64,000 nucleotides of DNA from Candidatus Dechloromonas phosphorivorans (GTDB lineage Bacteria > Pseudomonadota > Gammaproteobacteria > Burkholderiales > Rhodocyclaceae). Under the pieces are notes generated by a model. The model was given only the letters and a program-made list of their open reading frames with translations, was not told the origin of the DNA and did no database searches. Below are positions 45,826-56,100 of this stretch, in pieces (the stretch's first letter is position 1; each line of letters starts with the position of its first letter). A program made the translations under genes and the position numbers. The stretch lies in assembly GCA_016721185.1 (NCBI GenBank), contig JADKIP010000012.1, positions 496,001 through 560,000 of the forward strand. Direction: 5' to 3'.

Positions 45826-46740
45826 TCAGCGAATCGCAGTCGCGCCCGGTAGCTGGCAAGACAACAGTGCGGCCCGCACCGCATCAATCGCTTTCGGCCG
45901 AGGGAAAGTGACTCGCCAGACCAAACCCACGGTTCGCGATGGTTGTTTGCCCTGAAATGGCAGCACCCTGACCATCGGTTCCTTATCGATCAAGGGGTCG
46001 GCCGCCGTACTTGGCATGACGGCGACGCCCGCCCCGCTGGCCACCATATAGCGGATGGTTTCCAGGGAACCGCCTTCCAGTGAATTTTCCAGCGCATTGG
46101 GCGCAGAAAGACGCGGACACGACTCCAGCACCTGATCGCGGAAACAGTTGCCGTGGCCGAGCAACAGCATGTTCTGGCCATCCAGCTCATCCGCCTCCAC
46201 TGCCGCGCGATGCGACCAGGGATGTTGGGCCGGGACAACGACCCGGAACGGTTCTTCATAAACCGCTTGCGCGACCAAACCGGCTTCGGCAAACGGCAGG
46301 GCAATCACGATCACATCCAGTTCGCCGGCCTTCAGCGCCGGAATCAGATTGGCGGTGAAATCTTCCTTGAGATAAAGCGGCATGGCCGGCGCATGCTTGT
46401 GTAGCGCCGGAATGAATTGCGGCAGCATGTAAGGCGCAATGCTGTAGATCACCCCAACGCGCAGTGGGCCGCTCAACGGGTCGCCCCCGGTGCCGGCAAT
46501 TTCCTCCAGCCGCACCGCCTCTTCCAGCACACGCCGGGCCTGAGTGACGATCCGTTCGCCCAGAGCGGTAATCCGCACATCAGCGGCACTTCGCTCAAAC
46601 AGCGCAGCACCGAGCTGGCCTTCCACTTTTTTCAGCGCCACCGACAAGGTCGGCTGGCTGACATGGCAGGCTTCCGCCGCCTTGCCGAAATGACGCTCGC
46701 GGGCCAGCGCCACGATGTAGCGCATTTCGGTCAAGGTCAT
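45826..46740 (-). CDS. oxyR: OxyR-type LysR peroxide regulator
   Basis: The 304-residue LysR-family regulator has a winged-helix DNA-binding domain (EMRYIVALARERHFGKAAEA, VSQPTLSVALKKVE). The effector domain contains GHGNCFRDQVLESCP, matching in spacing the redox-active cysteine pair (C199/C208) of OxyR, so it should sense hydrogen peroxide by disulfide formation. Start ATG 46740 overlaps the rsuA stop (ATGA); the extra 16 upstream codons lie inside rsuA. Targets such as katG or ahpC are not nearby. Confidence 0.92.
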   Translation of the reverse strand: MTLTEMRYIVALARERHFGKAAEACHVSQPTLSVALKKVEGQLGAALFERSAADVRITALGERIVTQARRVLEEAVRLEEIAGTGGDPLSGPLRVGVIYSIAPYMLPQFIPALHKHAPAMPLYLKEDFTANLIPALKAGELDVIVIALPFAEAGLVAQAVYEEPFRVVVPAQHPWSHRAAVEADELDGQNMLLLGHGNCFRDQVLESCPRLSAPNALENSLEGGSLETIRYMVASGAGVAVMPSTAADPLIDKEPMVRVLPFQGKQPSRTVGLVWRVTFPRPKAIDAVRAALLSCQLPGATAIR

Positions 46741-47444
46741 GCCAAATAACCCAGTTTTTTCATGTCGACCGCAGACAACCAGCGCCATTCACCCGGCTTG
46801 AGATCATCCGGCAGTTGCAGTTCGCCAATGCTTTCACGATGCAGCGCTTCAACCCGGTTGCCAGCGGCGGCAACCATGCGCTTGACCTGATGGTATTTGC
46901 CGCCGGTCAGCGTCAGGCGCAACAAGTTTTCTCCGGCGATTTCGCAGGCCGCCGCCGCAATCGGCTCGGGCTCGTCGTTAAGCAGCACGCCAGTCAATAG
47001 TTGATCAATCTGGCCTTGATCAATCGGATGTTTTGTCGTTGCCAGATAAACCTTCGGCACCTTGCGTTTCGCCGAGGAGAGCACATGGTTGAGCTGGCCA
47101 TCGTCGGTAATCAGCAGCAGGCCAGTCGTGTCTTCGTCAAGCCGGCCAATCGGCTGGACATCGCGCTCACGCAGCTGCATCGGCAGCAAACTGAGCACGC
47201 TCGGATGATGCAGCGGCTTGCGCGAGCATTCGTAGCCGGACGGCTTGTGCAGCATCAGGCTGGCGAATTCGGCATAGGGCCAATCAACGCCGTCGACCGT
47301 GAAAATCAGGCCATTGGTATCAATTTCAGCGAAAGGATTATCAGAAATCTGGCCGTTGACCGCGACCAACTCATGCCGGATAAGTGATCGGCAAGCCTTA
47401 CGGGTGCCGAAACCGTGCTTTTGGAGGATTCGTTCTAGTTGCAT
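46737..47444 (-). CDS. rsuA: 16S rRNA pseudouridine(516) synthase RsuA
   Basis: The 235-residue enzyme has an S4-like N-terminus (MQLERILQKHGFGTRKACRSLI) and the RsuA/RluB catalytic core with IGRLDEDTTGLLLIT (catalytic Asp), VPKVYLATTKHP and LRLTLTGGKYHQVKRM. The length and the YHQVKRM ending favour RsuA over the RluB/E/F paralogues. It is translationally coupled to oxyR downstream, a pairing with no obvious functional reason. Confidence 0.9.
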   Translation of the reverse strand: MQLERILQKHGFGTRKACRSLIRHELVAVNGQISDNPFAEIDTNGLIFTVDGVDWPYAEFASLMLHKPSGYECSRKPLHHPSVLSLLPMQLRERDVQPIGRLDEDTTGLLLITDDGQLNHVLSSAKRKVPKVYLATTKHPIDQGQIDQLLTGVLLNDEPEPIAAAACEIAGENLLRLTLTGGKYHQVKRMVAAAGNRVEALHRESIGELQLPDDLKPGEWRWLSAVDMKKLGYLA

Positions 47445-47467
47445 GGGCAGAATGCTAACATTCGATC

Positions 47468-47938
47468 ATGAACTTCGAACATCTCATCCAAATCAACGAT
47501 CCGGAAAATCCGCTGATCGACCCGTTGCACCGCGACCAACTATGGCAGGGCCTGCTCTATCGCGTTGAAAACCCGGTGCCTTTTTTACCAGGTCTGGAAT
47601 CGTGCACCATTCTCGAACGGCAGGCTGAGACCTTGTTGCGCGAGCTGGACTTCGGCCCGGCAGTGATTCGCGACCGGGTGACGATCATCGAGACGCACAG
47701 CGTGCGCTTTGAGATCGAGCCTTCCGAAGTTCACCCCGGTGGCAGCTTGCACATTGCGATCGAAGAACCGGAAGCAGGCTTCCTGTTCCTGCGTTTCACT
47801 TACGAAACGACGCTGGCCGACAATCCAAATTCGGAAGAACGGGCCTACATCGAGTACGTCAAATCGGCGTACCACCAGTCGGATGTCGATTGCGTGCGGA
47901 TCATCCGCACGCTGGCCGCCGGCGGTACGCCGGAATAA
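47468..47938 (+). CDS. DUF1857 (SRPBCC-fold) protein
   Basis: The 156-residue protein begins MNFEHLIQINDPENPLIDPL and contains LWQGLLYRVENPVPFLPGL, the DUF1857 signature; this family has the START/SRPBCC ligand-pocket fold. It is cytoplasmic, with no signal peptide. The ligand is unknown. It is divergent from rsuA with 23 bp between starts. Its stop codon TAA directly abuts the stop codon of the convergent ABC-F gene, leaving no intergenic base. Confidence 0.85.
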   Translation: MNFEHLIQINDPENPLIDPLHRDQLWQGLLYRVENPVPFLPGLESCTILERQAETLLRELDFGPAVIRDRVTIIETHSVRFEIEPSEVHPGGSLHIAIEEPEAGFLFLRFTYETTLADNPNSEERAYIEYVKSAYHQSDVDCVRIIRTLAAGGTPE

Positions 47939-49558
47939 TCAAACGCCCTGGCTAGCCAGGTAATCCTCGTAGCCACCCAGATAATCGACGACAGCGCCGT
48001 TGGCCTTGACCTCGAAAACACGGGTCGCCAGCGAGGAAACGAATTCCCGGTCGTGCGAGACGAAAATCAGCGTGCCGGGGAATTTTTCCAGGCCGGAGTT
48101 CAGGGATTCGATTGATTCCATGTCCAGGTGGTTGGTCGGCTCGTCCATGATCAGCACGTTTGAATGCAAGAGCATCAGCTTGCCGAACAGCATGCGGCCC
48201 TGCTCGCCGCCGGAAATGACCTTGACGGCCTTTTTCACGTCGTCGCCGGAGAAGAGCAAACGACCGAGCGTGCCACGAATCAGCGTTTCAACGTCGCCAC
48301 CTTCGTAACCGCCTTCCCGGACATATCCGGCGATCCAGTCGGTCAGATTCGTGTCGGACTGGAACAGCGCCGAGTGATCCTGTGAGTAATAACCCGGCTT
48401 GGCTTTTTCGGCCCATTTGATCGCGCCGAATTGCGGCGTCACTTCACCCATCAGCAACTTGAGCAAAGTTGTTTTACCGACGCCGTTTTCACCAATGATG
48501 GCAAGACGCTCGCCGGCATTGATCGTGAAACTGAGGTTGTTGAAAATCTTTCGATCCGATCCTTCGTAAGCAAAGGAAAGGTTCTCGACTTCCACCGCCT
48601 GGCGATGCAGCTTGGCCTTTTCGTCGTAATCAAAACGAATCCACGGATACTGGCGCGATGACGGCTTGACGTCTTCCGGCTTGAGCTTTTCGATCAACTT
48701 GACCCGGCTGGTTGCCTGCTTGGCCTTGGAAGCGTTGGCCGAGAAGCGGCGGACGAAGGTCTGCAAGTCGGCAATCTGTTCCTTGGCCTTGGCGTTGGCT
48801 TTCGACAGACGCTCGCGGGCCTGTTGCGAGGCTTCCATGAAGTCGTCGTAGTTGCCGGCGTAAGTGGTGATCTTGCCGTAATCGAGGTCGGCCATGTGGG
48901 TGCAGACCTGGTTCAGGAAGTGGCGATCGTGCGAGATGATGATCATCGTCGAGTCACGATTGTTCAGCACATCTTCCAGCCAGCGGATGGTGTTGATGTC
49001 GAGGTTGTTGGTCGGTTCGTCGAGCAGCAGGATGTCCGGGTTGGCGAACAGCGCCTGGCAGAGCAGCACGCGCAGCTTCCAGCCAGGGGCCACTTCGCGC
49101 ATCGGGCCGTTGTGTTGCTCGATGGGAATACCGACCCCCATCAGCAATTCGCCAGCGCGGGATTCTGCGGTGTACCCGTCATATTCGGCAAATTTCGACT
49201 CCAGCTCGGCGGCGTGCATGTAGTCGTCTTCGGTCGCTTCCGGGTTGGCGTAGATCGCATCGCGCTCGCTCATGCAGGCCCACATTTCCTCGTGGCCCAT
49301 CAGCACAACGTCGAGCACACGAATGTCTTCGTAGCCGAACTGGTCCTGGCGCAGGTAGGACATGCGCTCGTGCTTTTCTTTGGATACGTTGCCCGCCGAA
49401 GGCTCCAGCGCCCCGCACAAAATCTTCATGAAGGTCGATTTACCGGCCCCGTTGGCGCCGATCAGGCCATAGCGGTAGCCCTCGCCGAACTTGACGTTTA
49501 CGTTCTCGAACAGGGGTTTTGCCCCGAACTGCATGGTGATATTGGCGGCGACAAGCAC
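47939..49558 (-). CDS. ABC-F ATPase, YbiT subfamily
   Basis: The 539-residue cytoplasmic ABC-F protein has two nucleotide-binding domains and no membrane domain. NBD1 has GLIGANGAGKSTFMK and LLLDEPTNNLD, with the degenerate signature VAPGWKLRVLLCQAL typical of YbiT. NBD2 has AIIGENGVGKTTLLK, VISGGEQGRMLFGKLM and LIMDEPTNHLD. The inter-domain linker is the charged P-site-tRNA-interaction motif region (QARERLSKANAKAKEQI). ABC-F proteins act on ribosomes; YbiT has a general translation role rather than clear antibiotic resistance. Confidence 0.94.
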   Translation of the reverse strand: MLVAANITMQFGAKPLFENVNVKFGEGYRYGLIGANGAGKSTFMKILCGALEPSAGNVSKEKHERMSYLRQDQFGYEDIRVLDVVLMGHEEMWACMSERDAIYANPEATEDDYMHAAELESKFAEYDGYTAESRAGELLMGVGIPIEQHNGPMREVAPGWKLRVLLCQALFANPDILLLDEPTNNLDINTIRWLEDVLNNRDSTMIIISHDRHFLNQVCTHMADLDYGKITTYAGNYDDFMEASQQARERLSKANAKAKEQIADLQTFVRRFSANASKAKQATSRVKLIEKLKPEDVKPSSRQYPWIRFDYDEKAKLHRQAVEVENLSFAYEGSDRKIFNNLSFTINAGERLAIIGENGVGKTTLLKLLMGEVTPQFGAIKWAEKAKPGYYSQDHSALFQSDTNLTDWIAGYVREGGYEGGDVETLIRGTLGRLLFSGDDVKKAVKVISGGEQGRMLFGKLMLLHSNVLIMDEPTNHLDMESIESLNSGLEKFPGTLIFVSHDREFVSSLATRVFEVKANGAVVDYLGGYEDYLASQGV

Positions 49559-49709
49559 GGCGATTCCGATCTGATTAAAAGCGGTAAAACGAAGGGGCGA
49601 ATTTTACCTGTTTTCAAGGGGTTGACCGCGAGCACATGCCCCATTTTTGTGCACCGCAGTGTAAGATTCCGGCCAACAATTACTCGCCTCAAAGGCATTG
49701 AGACAGCCC

Positions 49710-51011
49710 ATGGTTCCCCACCTGACAACCGCCCTGACCGGCCCCATCCTCGACCTCGAACGTCGCTTTCTCGACAGCAGCCCGCAGATCGAACACTGGC
49801 TGCGCGGCCAGTGGCAGGAGCACACGCCGCCCTTCTATTCGTCGGTCGACCTGCGTAATTCCGGCTTCAAGCTGGCGCCGGTCGATACCAATCTTTTCCC
49901 TGGCGGCTTCAACAACTTGAACCCGGCCTTCCTGCCGCTTTGCGTTCAGGCGGCGATGAGCGCCATCGAAAAATTCTGCCCGGAGGCGCGCAGCCTGCTG
50001 CTGATTCCGGAAAACCACACGCGCAACCAGTTCTACCTGCAGAACGTCGCGCAGATCGCCGCCATTCTCAAGCAAACCGGGCTGAATGTGCGCCTCGGTT
50101 CCCTGCTGCCGGAAGTCACCCAGCCGACGACGATCGAGCTGCCGAACGGCCAGAGCCTGCTCCTTGAGCCACTGGTGCGGACGAAAAACCGGCTCGGGCT
50201 GGAGGGTTTCGATCCCTGCGCCATCCTGCTCAACAACGATCTGTCGGCCGGCATTCCGGCCATTCTGCAAGGCTTGCATGAGCAAGTCGTGCTGCCGCCG
50301 GTCCATGCCGGCTGGGCGGTGCGCCGCAAGTCCAACCATTTCGCCGCTTATGACGAAGTGGCCAATGATTTCGCCAAGGCGATCGGCATCGACCCGTGGC
50401 GCATCAACCCGGCATTTTCGGTCTGTCGCAGTGTCAATTTCCATGAGCGCCAGGGTGAAGACTGCCTGGCCGCCAACGTCGCCGCCGTGCTCGATCTGGT
50501 CCGCGAAAAATACAAGGAATACGAAATCGACGAGACGCCCTACGTCGTCGTCAAGGCCGATGCCGGCACCTACGGCATGGGCGTGATGACGGTGCGCAAT
50601 GTCGATGAAGTGATCGCCCTGAACCGCAAGCAGCGCAACAAGATGAGCGTCGTCAAGGAAGGCCTCGAAGTCAGCGAAGTGCTCATCCAGGAAGGCGTGC
50701 ATTCCTTTGAAACGCTGAACGAAGCAGTCGCCGAACCGGTGATCTACATGATCGACCGCTACGTCGTCGGCGGCTTCTACCGCGTTCATACCGGCCGCGG
50801 CAAGGACGAAAACCTCAACGCGCCGGGCATGCATTTCGAGCCGCTGGCTTTCGAGACTGGCTGCAACATGCCCGACTATGGCTGCAACAATCCGGATGCC
50901 GCCCCCAACCGTTTCTACGCCTACGGCGTGGTGGGTCGATTGGCCTGTCTCGCCGCAGCGGTTGAACTGGAACGCACCGCGCCGGAAAACGACGTTAGTC
51001 CGGCGCTGTGA
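49710..51011 (+). CDS. gshA: Glutamate-cysteine ligase (proteobacterial type)
   Basis: The 433-residue enzyme makes gamma-glutamylcysteine, the first step of glutathione synthesis. It is not related by eye to E. coli GshA but matches the proteobacterial family: PVDTNLFPGGFNNLNPAF, IPENHTRNQFYL, VVVKADAGTYGMGVMTV and IQEGVHSFETLNEAVAEPVIYMI (split when searching). ATG 49710 was preferred over TTG 49698. It is followed with overlapping stop/start by gshB, so both steps of the pathway are coupled. Confidence 0.93.
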   Translation: MVPHLTTALTGPILDLERRFLDSSPQIEHWLRGQWQEHTPPFYSSVDLRNSGFKLAPVDTNLFPGGFNNLNPAFLPLCVQAAMSAIEKFCPEARSLLLIPENHTRNQFYLQNVAQIAAILKQTGLNVRLGSLLPEVTQPTTIELPNGQSLLLEPLVRTKNRLGLEGFDPCAILLNNDLSAGIPAILQGLHEQVVLPPVHAGWAVRRKSNHFAAYDEVANDFAKAIGIDPWRINPAFSVCRSVNFHERQGEDCLAANVAAVLDLVREKYKEYEIDETPYVVVKADAGTYGMGVMTVRNVDEVIALNRKQRNKMSVVKEGLEVSEVLIQEGVHSFETLNEAVAEPVIYMIDRYVVGGFYRVHTGRGKDENLNAPGMHFEPLAFETGCNMPDYGCNNPDAAPNRFYAYGVVGRLACLAAAVELERTAPENDVSPAL

Positions 51012-52027
51012 CGCAGCAACTGCATTTCGAGAAACACCTGCTCGGCGGCAGCAGCCAGTCGCTCAAGCTGGCTTTCGTGATTGATCCGCTCGCCGAACTG
51101 AAAGCCTGGAAAGATTCGACAGTGGCCATGATGCGGGCCGCCGAGAAGCATGGCCACGAGGTCTACACCATCGAATGTGCCAGCCTGTGCTGGCGGCGCC
51201 CGGAGGCGGGCCATGTCGGCGGTGTTTTCGGTGAAGCCGTGCATATGCACATGCGCCCGGACGACCACGACTGGTATCGCGAGCGGGCTCGTCAGTGGAC
51301 GCCGCTGACGACGTTCGACGCGGTCATCATGCGCAAGGATCCGCCCTTCGATTTCGAATTTCTCACCGCCACCTGGCTGCTTGAGAGAGCCGAGGCGGCC
51401 GGCGTGCGCGTTTTCAACAAGGCGCGCGCCCTGCGGGATCATTCGGAAAAGATTGCGATCAGTGAATTCGACCAGTTCACGCCGACCACGCTAGTGGCTC
51501 GTGATGCGCAACAACTCCAGCATTTCATCGACGAACAGCGCGATGTCATTCTCAAGCCGCTCGACGGCATGGGCGGCAGCCAGATTTTCCGCATTCATCG
51601 CAACGATCCGAACCGTAACGTCATCATCGAAACGCTGACCCACGAAGGGACGCGCACCATCATGGCGCAGCGTTACCTGCCGGAAATCAGCGCCGGTGAC
51701 AAACGCATTCTGCTGATTGCCGGCCAGCCGGTGCCCTTTTGTCTGGCGCGCATCCCCAAGGCCGGCGAGACACGGGGCAATCTGGCCGTCGGCGGCACTG
51801 GCGTGGCGCAGGATCTTTCAGCGCGGGATCGGGAAATTGCCGAAACACTCGGGCCGATCCTGATCAAACGCGGTCTGATGCTGGTCGGCCTCGATGTGAT
51901 CGGCACCCACCTCACCGAAATCAACGTTACCAGCCCGACCTGCATGGTCGAAATTCGCCAGCAGACGGGGTTCGACGCGGCAGGGACTTTCATCACCGCC
52001 ATCGAACACGCATGCGGCGTTACCTGA
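51008..52027 (+). CDS. gshB: Glutathione synthetase
   Basis: The 339-residue ATP-grasp ligase joins glycine to gamma-glutamylcysteine. Typical segments are LAFVIDPLAELKAWKDST, VIMRKDPPFDFEF, DVILKPLDGMGGSQIFRI (ATP-grasp), MAQRYLPEISAGDKRIL and GLDVIGTHLTEINVTSPT (metal-binding Glu/Asn). The start is GTG 51008, overlapping the gshA TGA by one frame step (GTGA). The apbE start lies inside its last codons. Confidence 0.96.
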   Translation: MTQQLHFEKHLLGGSSQSLKLAFVIDPLAELKAWKDSTVAMMRAAEKHGHEVYTIECASLCWRRPEAGHVGGVFGEAVHMHMRPDDHDWYRERARQWTPLTTFDAVIMRKDPPFDFEFLTATWLLERAEAAGVRVFNKARALRDHSEKIAISEFDQFTPTTLVARDAQQLQHFIDEQRDVILKPLDGMGGSQIFRIHRNDPNRNVIIETLTHEGTRTIMAQRYLPEISAGDKRILLIAGQPVPFCLARIPKAGETRGNLAVGGTGVAQDLSARDREIAETLGPILIKRGLMLVGLDVIGTHLTEINVTSPTCMVEIRQQTGFDAAGTFITAIEHACGVT

Positions 52028-53064
52028 ATCTGCTCCAAATCCTGCTTCCAATTCTGCTCGGCGCGCTGCTCCTGGCAGCGTGCGGCAGAACCCCGCTGCA
52101 AGAGCAACAGGCCTATGTTTTCGGCACCCGGGTTGAAGTCCTCGTCGTCAGTAGCGAGCCGGAACAGGGGCGAAAAGCCATCGCCGCCGTGCTGCGCGAG
52201 TTCGACCGCCTGCATCGCGCTTATCACGCCTGGAAAGCTTCGGAACTCAGTGATCTGAATTCGGCCATTTTTGCTGGTCGACCGCAGCAAGTCACGCCAG
52301 AACTGGCTGCTTTCGTTCGCGAAGCCCAGCAACTCGGCGCGCAGGGCGAGCATCTCTTCAACCCCGGCATTGGCCAACTGATCAAACTCTGGGGCTTTCA
52401 GGCCGACGAATTCAAGGGCGAATTACCCGCTGAAAGTGAAATCAAGGCCTGGCTGGCCAGCAAGCCATCCATTGCCGATCTGACCATCAACGAAAACACG
52501 ATCACCAGCCGTAACCGCCAGGTCGCGCTCGACTTCGGCGGCTACCTGAAAGGCGTCGCCCTCGACCGCGCCGCCGCCATCCTGCGCAGCCAGGGCATCA
52601 ACAACGCGCTGATCAACATCGGCGGCAATGTCATGGCGCTGGGCAGCAAGGAAGGCCGCAAGTGGAAAGTCGGCATCCAGCACCCGCGCCAGCCCGGTCC
52701 GCTGGCGACGGTCGAACTCGCTGACGGCGAAGCGATCGGCACCTCCGGCGATTACCAGCGTTTTTTTGAAGTGGCTGGCAAACGCTACCCCCACCTGCTC
52801 GACCCGCGCACCGGCTACCCGGCTGACCATACCCAGGCCGTCACCGTACTGATTCCGGCCGGCCCCCGGGCCGGCACGCTGTCCGACGCGGCCTCCAAGC
52901 CGATCTTCATTGCCGGCCCGGACGGCTGGCGCGAGATGGCCAGAAAAATGCAAATTAGCCTGGTTTTACGTGTTGACCGCAACGGTCAGATTTTCATCAC
53001 AGAAGCCCTCCAGCAGCGCTTGGCGTTCATCGGACAAACGCCGGAGATGGCTGTTGTACCCTGA
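52012..53064 (+). CDS. apbE: FAD:protein FMN transferase
   Basis: The 350-residue periplasmic lipoprotein attaches FMN to threonines of flavoproteins such as Nqr/Rnf subunits. The signal peptide ends in the lipobox LLAACG. Active-site features are VALDFGGYLKGVALDRA, INIGGNVMALG, GTSGDYQRFFE and the metal site YPHLLDPRTGYPADHTQAV. Start ATG 52012 overlaps the 3' end of gshB by 16 bp. No flavinylation substrate gene is in the window. Two copies of the repeated 10-mer lie within it. Confidence 0.95.
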   Translation: MRRYLNLLQILLPILLGALLLAACGRTPLQEQQAYVFGTRVEVLVVSSEPEQGRKAIAAVLREFDRLHRAYHAWKASELSDLNSAIFAGRPQQVTPELAAFVREAQQLGAQGEHLFNPGIGQLIKLWGFQADEFKGELPAESEIKAWLASKPSIADLTINENTITSRNRQVALDFGGYLKGVALDRAAAILRSQGINNALINIGGNVMALGSKEGRKWKVGIQHPRQPGPLATVELADGEAIGTSGDYQRFFEVAGKRYPHLLDPRTGYPADHTQAVTVLIPAGPRAGTLSDAASKPIFIAGPDGWREMARKMQISLVLRVDRNGQIFITEALQQRLAFIGQTPEMAVVP

Positions 53065-53153
53065 AAACACAGCCCGCTTGACACCCTGATCAGCACGACG
53101 TATATCTGCCTTTCGACTTGTCGGCATAAGACAGGCGAATATACAAATGGGGG

Positions 53154-53175
53154 GATCTCCAGCGAGCTGGAGATC
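53154..53175 (+). promoter_or_regulatory. Hairpin in the leader of the hybrid kinase gene
   Basis: GATCTCCAG (53154-53162) and CTGGAGATC (53167-53175) form a 9-bp stem with a CGAG tetraloop. It is followed by seven A residues and then the AGGGGAG ribosome site of the kinase gene at 53192. The A tract argues against termination on this strand; RNA stability or translation control is possible. Confidence 0.5.
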
Positions 53176-53191
53176 AAAAAAAGGGGAGTCA

Positions 53192-56100
53192 ATGTTCAAG
53201 GGCGTTTCCTTCAGGAAGCCTGGCTTTGCCAACAGTCTGGTGCTCCGCATCGGGCTGCTTGTTCTATTCTCTCTCGCCGCCTTCACCTTCTGTCTCTATG
53301 TGCTGATCGGTCGGCCGACCATCGAACGTCTGGCCGAAACCCAGATGCACCTCGCCGCCGAACAACTGGAAGCGCGCTACAGCCGGCTCCTGAAATCGGT
53401 TGAAGTCACCCTGCGCAGCAGCCAGGGCTGGGGGCTGAGCGGCGATCTCGATCACACCGAACTGGCCCGTTTCAACGAATTCTTTTTCCCGATCATCGCC
53501 AATCATGGCGAAATCGCCTCGGTAATTTTTGCCCATGAGTCGGGTCGGGAAATATTGCTGCTGTTGAGCCAACAAGGAGAATGGATCAATCGCCTCAGCA
53601 ACCCCACCGAATGGGGCAGGCAGACCTACTGGGTGACCTGGAATGCCAACCGCGAAATCGTCAGCATCGAGATGCGCGAAATCGATTACGACGCCCGCCA
53701 GCGGCCGTGGTTCAAGGGTGCCATGACACTGCCCAACGCCCAGGCGGTGCATTGGACCGACCCGTATATTTTTTACACCACCAAAGACCCCGGCATCACG
53801 GCGGCCATGCGCTGGACGGGCGGCGATGGCTCGACTTACATCATCGGCCACGACGTCCGGCTAAGCAGCATTGCCGACTACACGACACACCTGACGCTGG
53901 GCACGCGAGGTTCGGTGGCCCTCTTCCTGAATGACGGCAAGATCATCGCTCCGCCGCACGACCCGCGCTTCAGCAATGCGGCAAAGATTAACCAGGCAGT
54001 ACTGAAAACTGCCGACGAACTCGATCTGCCGGAACTGGCCGAGGGCTTTCGACGCTGGCAGGCGGACCCCAATCCGGACAGCAAACTGCACGCTTTCAGT
54101 CGGCCAGACGGACGCTGGCTGAGCCTCTTCCAACCGATCCAGAGCAACGGGCACCAGGTCTGGCTCGGGACCGTCGCACCGGAAAGTGATTTTGTCCCGA
54201 TTACCCGACAGGATCTCTGGCTGCTCGGTCTGATCACCGTGCTTGCCGTAATGCTAGGTATGGCGGTCGCCGTTCGTGTCGCCGGGCGCTTTGGCGAACC
54301 GCTCGCCGCGCTGGCCGACGACAGCGAGCGCATCGGCCGGCTGGACCTTGACCAGCCAATCAGCACCGACGCCCCCTGGCGAGAGATCACCCAACTGGCC
54401 AGCACGCTGGAGCAAATGCGGCAGCAATTGTGCAATGGCCGCCAGGCGCTCAAAGAAGCCAATGCCGAGCTTGAACACAAGGTTGCCGAACGCACGCTGG
54501 CCTTGCGCCAGAGCCAGGAAAGCCTACAAACGCGGGAGGCTTTCTTCCGGGCCATTTTCGACAATGCCTCGGTCGGCATTGTCAGCCTCGGCCCGGATCA
54601 CCGACCGAAGCTGGTTAACCGCGCCTTTGCCAATTTCATTGATTACCCGATCGATACCTTGCTCCAGCAACCGGATGCCCCGCTGCTCCCGCCAGCAGAA
54701 CGGGAGCGAATAAAACGGGCGCTGGATGACATTGCAGGCGGGCAAAGCACCGGGCTGCGCAGTGAATTTGAATTTCTCGACCGGAACGGCACGACCCGCT
54801 GGGGCGATGTCCAGATTGCCGCCGTCCGCAACGAAAGCGGCGAGCTCGACTCGCTGCTGATTACCGTCCTCGATATCTCCGATCGCCGCGAAATCGAAAT
54901 GGAGTTGATCCGCCAGTTCACTTTCCTGCAAGCCCTGCTCGACACCATTCCCAACCCGATTTTCTACAAGGGAGCGCACACCCGCTTCCTCGGCTGCAAC
55001 CGCGCTTACGAAACGTTTTTCGGGATTGGCCGGGGATCGTTTATCGGCAAGCGGGTGCTCGATCTCGACTATCTACCGGCAGAAATACGGCAGGCTTATC
55101 AGGCCGAGGATGAGCAGATCATCGCCGAGGGCAGCCGGACAACCCGCGAAGTAGCGATGCAGGCAGCCGACGGCAGCCTGCGCGACATGCTTTATTCGGT
55201 GAACGGCTTCCGGGCGCCTGACGGCACGCCGGGAGGCCTGATCGGCGTCATCGTCGACATTACCGCCCAGAAGGAGGGCGAACGTGAAGCCGAGCGGGCC
55301 AGGGCCGCCGCCGAATCAGCCAGTGCCGCGAAAGCCGATTTTCTCGCCAACATGAGCCACGAAATCCGCACCCCGATGAATGCCATCATCGGCATGACCC
55401 ACCTCGCACTGCAAACCGAGCTCACGCCGCGGCAGAAAAACTATCTCAGCAAGGTTGATAACGCCGCCAAGGGATTGCTCGGCATCATCAACGACATTCT
55501 CGATCTGTCGAAAATCGATGCCGGCATGATGCTTTTCGAGCGCACACCGTTCAGCCTCGACGCCACCCTTCAGCACCTCGCCGATCTGAGTACGCTGAAA
55601 GCGCAGGAGCGTGGCCTCGAAATGCTCTTCGACGTCGCCCCGGAAATCCCCGACCGCCTGATTGGCGACCCAATGCGGCTGGGCCAGGTGCTGCTCAATC
55701 TGGTCGGCAATGCCATCAAATTCACCGAAGCCGGCGATATCACCGTCAGTATCAAGCGCCTCAATCAACATGAGAGCGGGATCGTGCTGCGGTTTGAAGT
55801 CAGCGATACCGGCATCGGTATGTCGCTCGAAGAACAGGCACAGTTATTCACCGCCTTTACCCAGGCCGACACCTCGACCACTCGCAAATACGGCGGGACC
55901 GGCCTTGGCCTGTCGATATGTAAACGCATCATCGACCAGCTCGGCGGCAAGATCAGTGTCAGCAGCCAGCCCGGCCAAGGCAGCAAGTTTGCCTTCGAGC
56001 TGCCCTTTGAACTCCCCACCGACGAAGTGGAAAGACCCCGCCGCATCGGCCTGCCCGACTCGCTGCGCACCCTGGTGGTTGACGATAATGCCGGTGCTCG

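Noticed and set aside
53154..53182. Intrinsic terminator after apbE
   Set aside because: The stem is followed by A residues, not T residues, on the transcribed strand.
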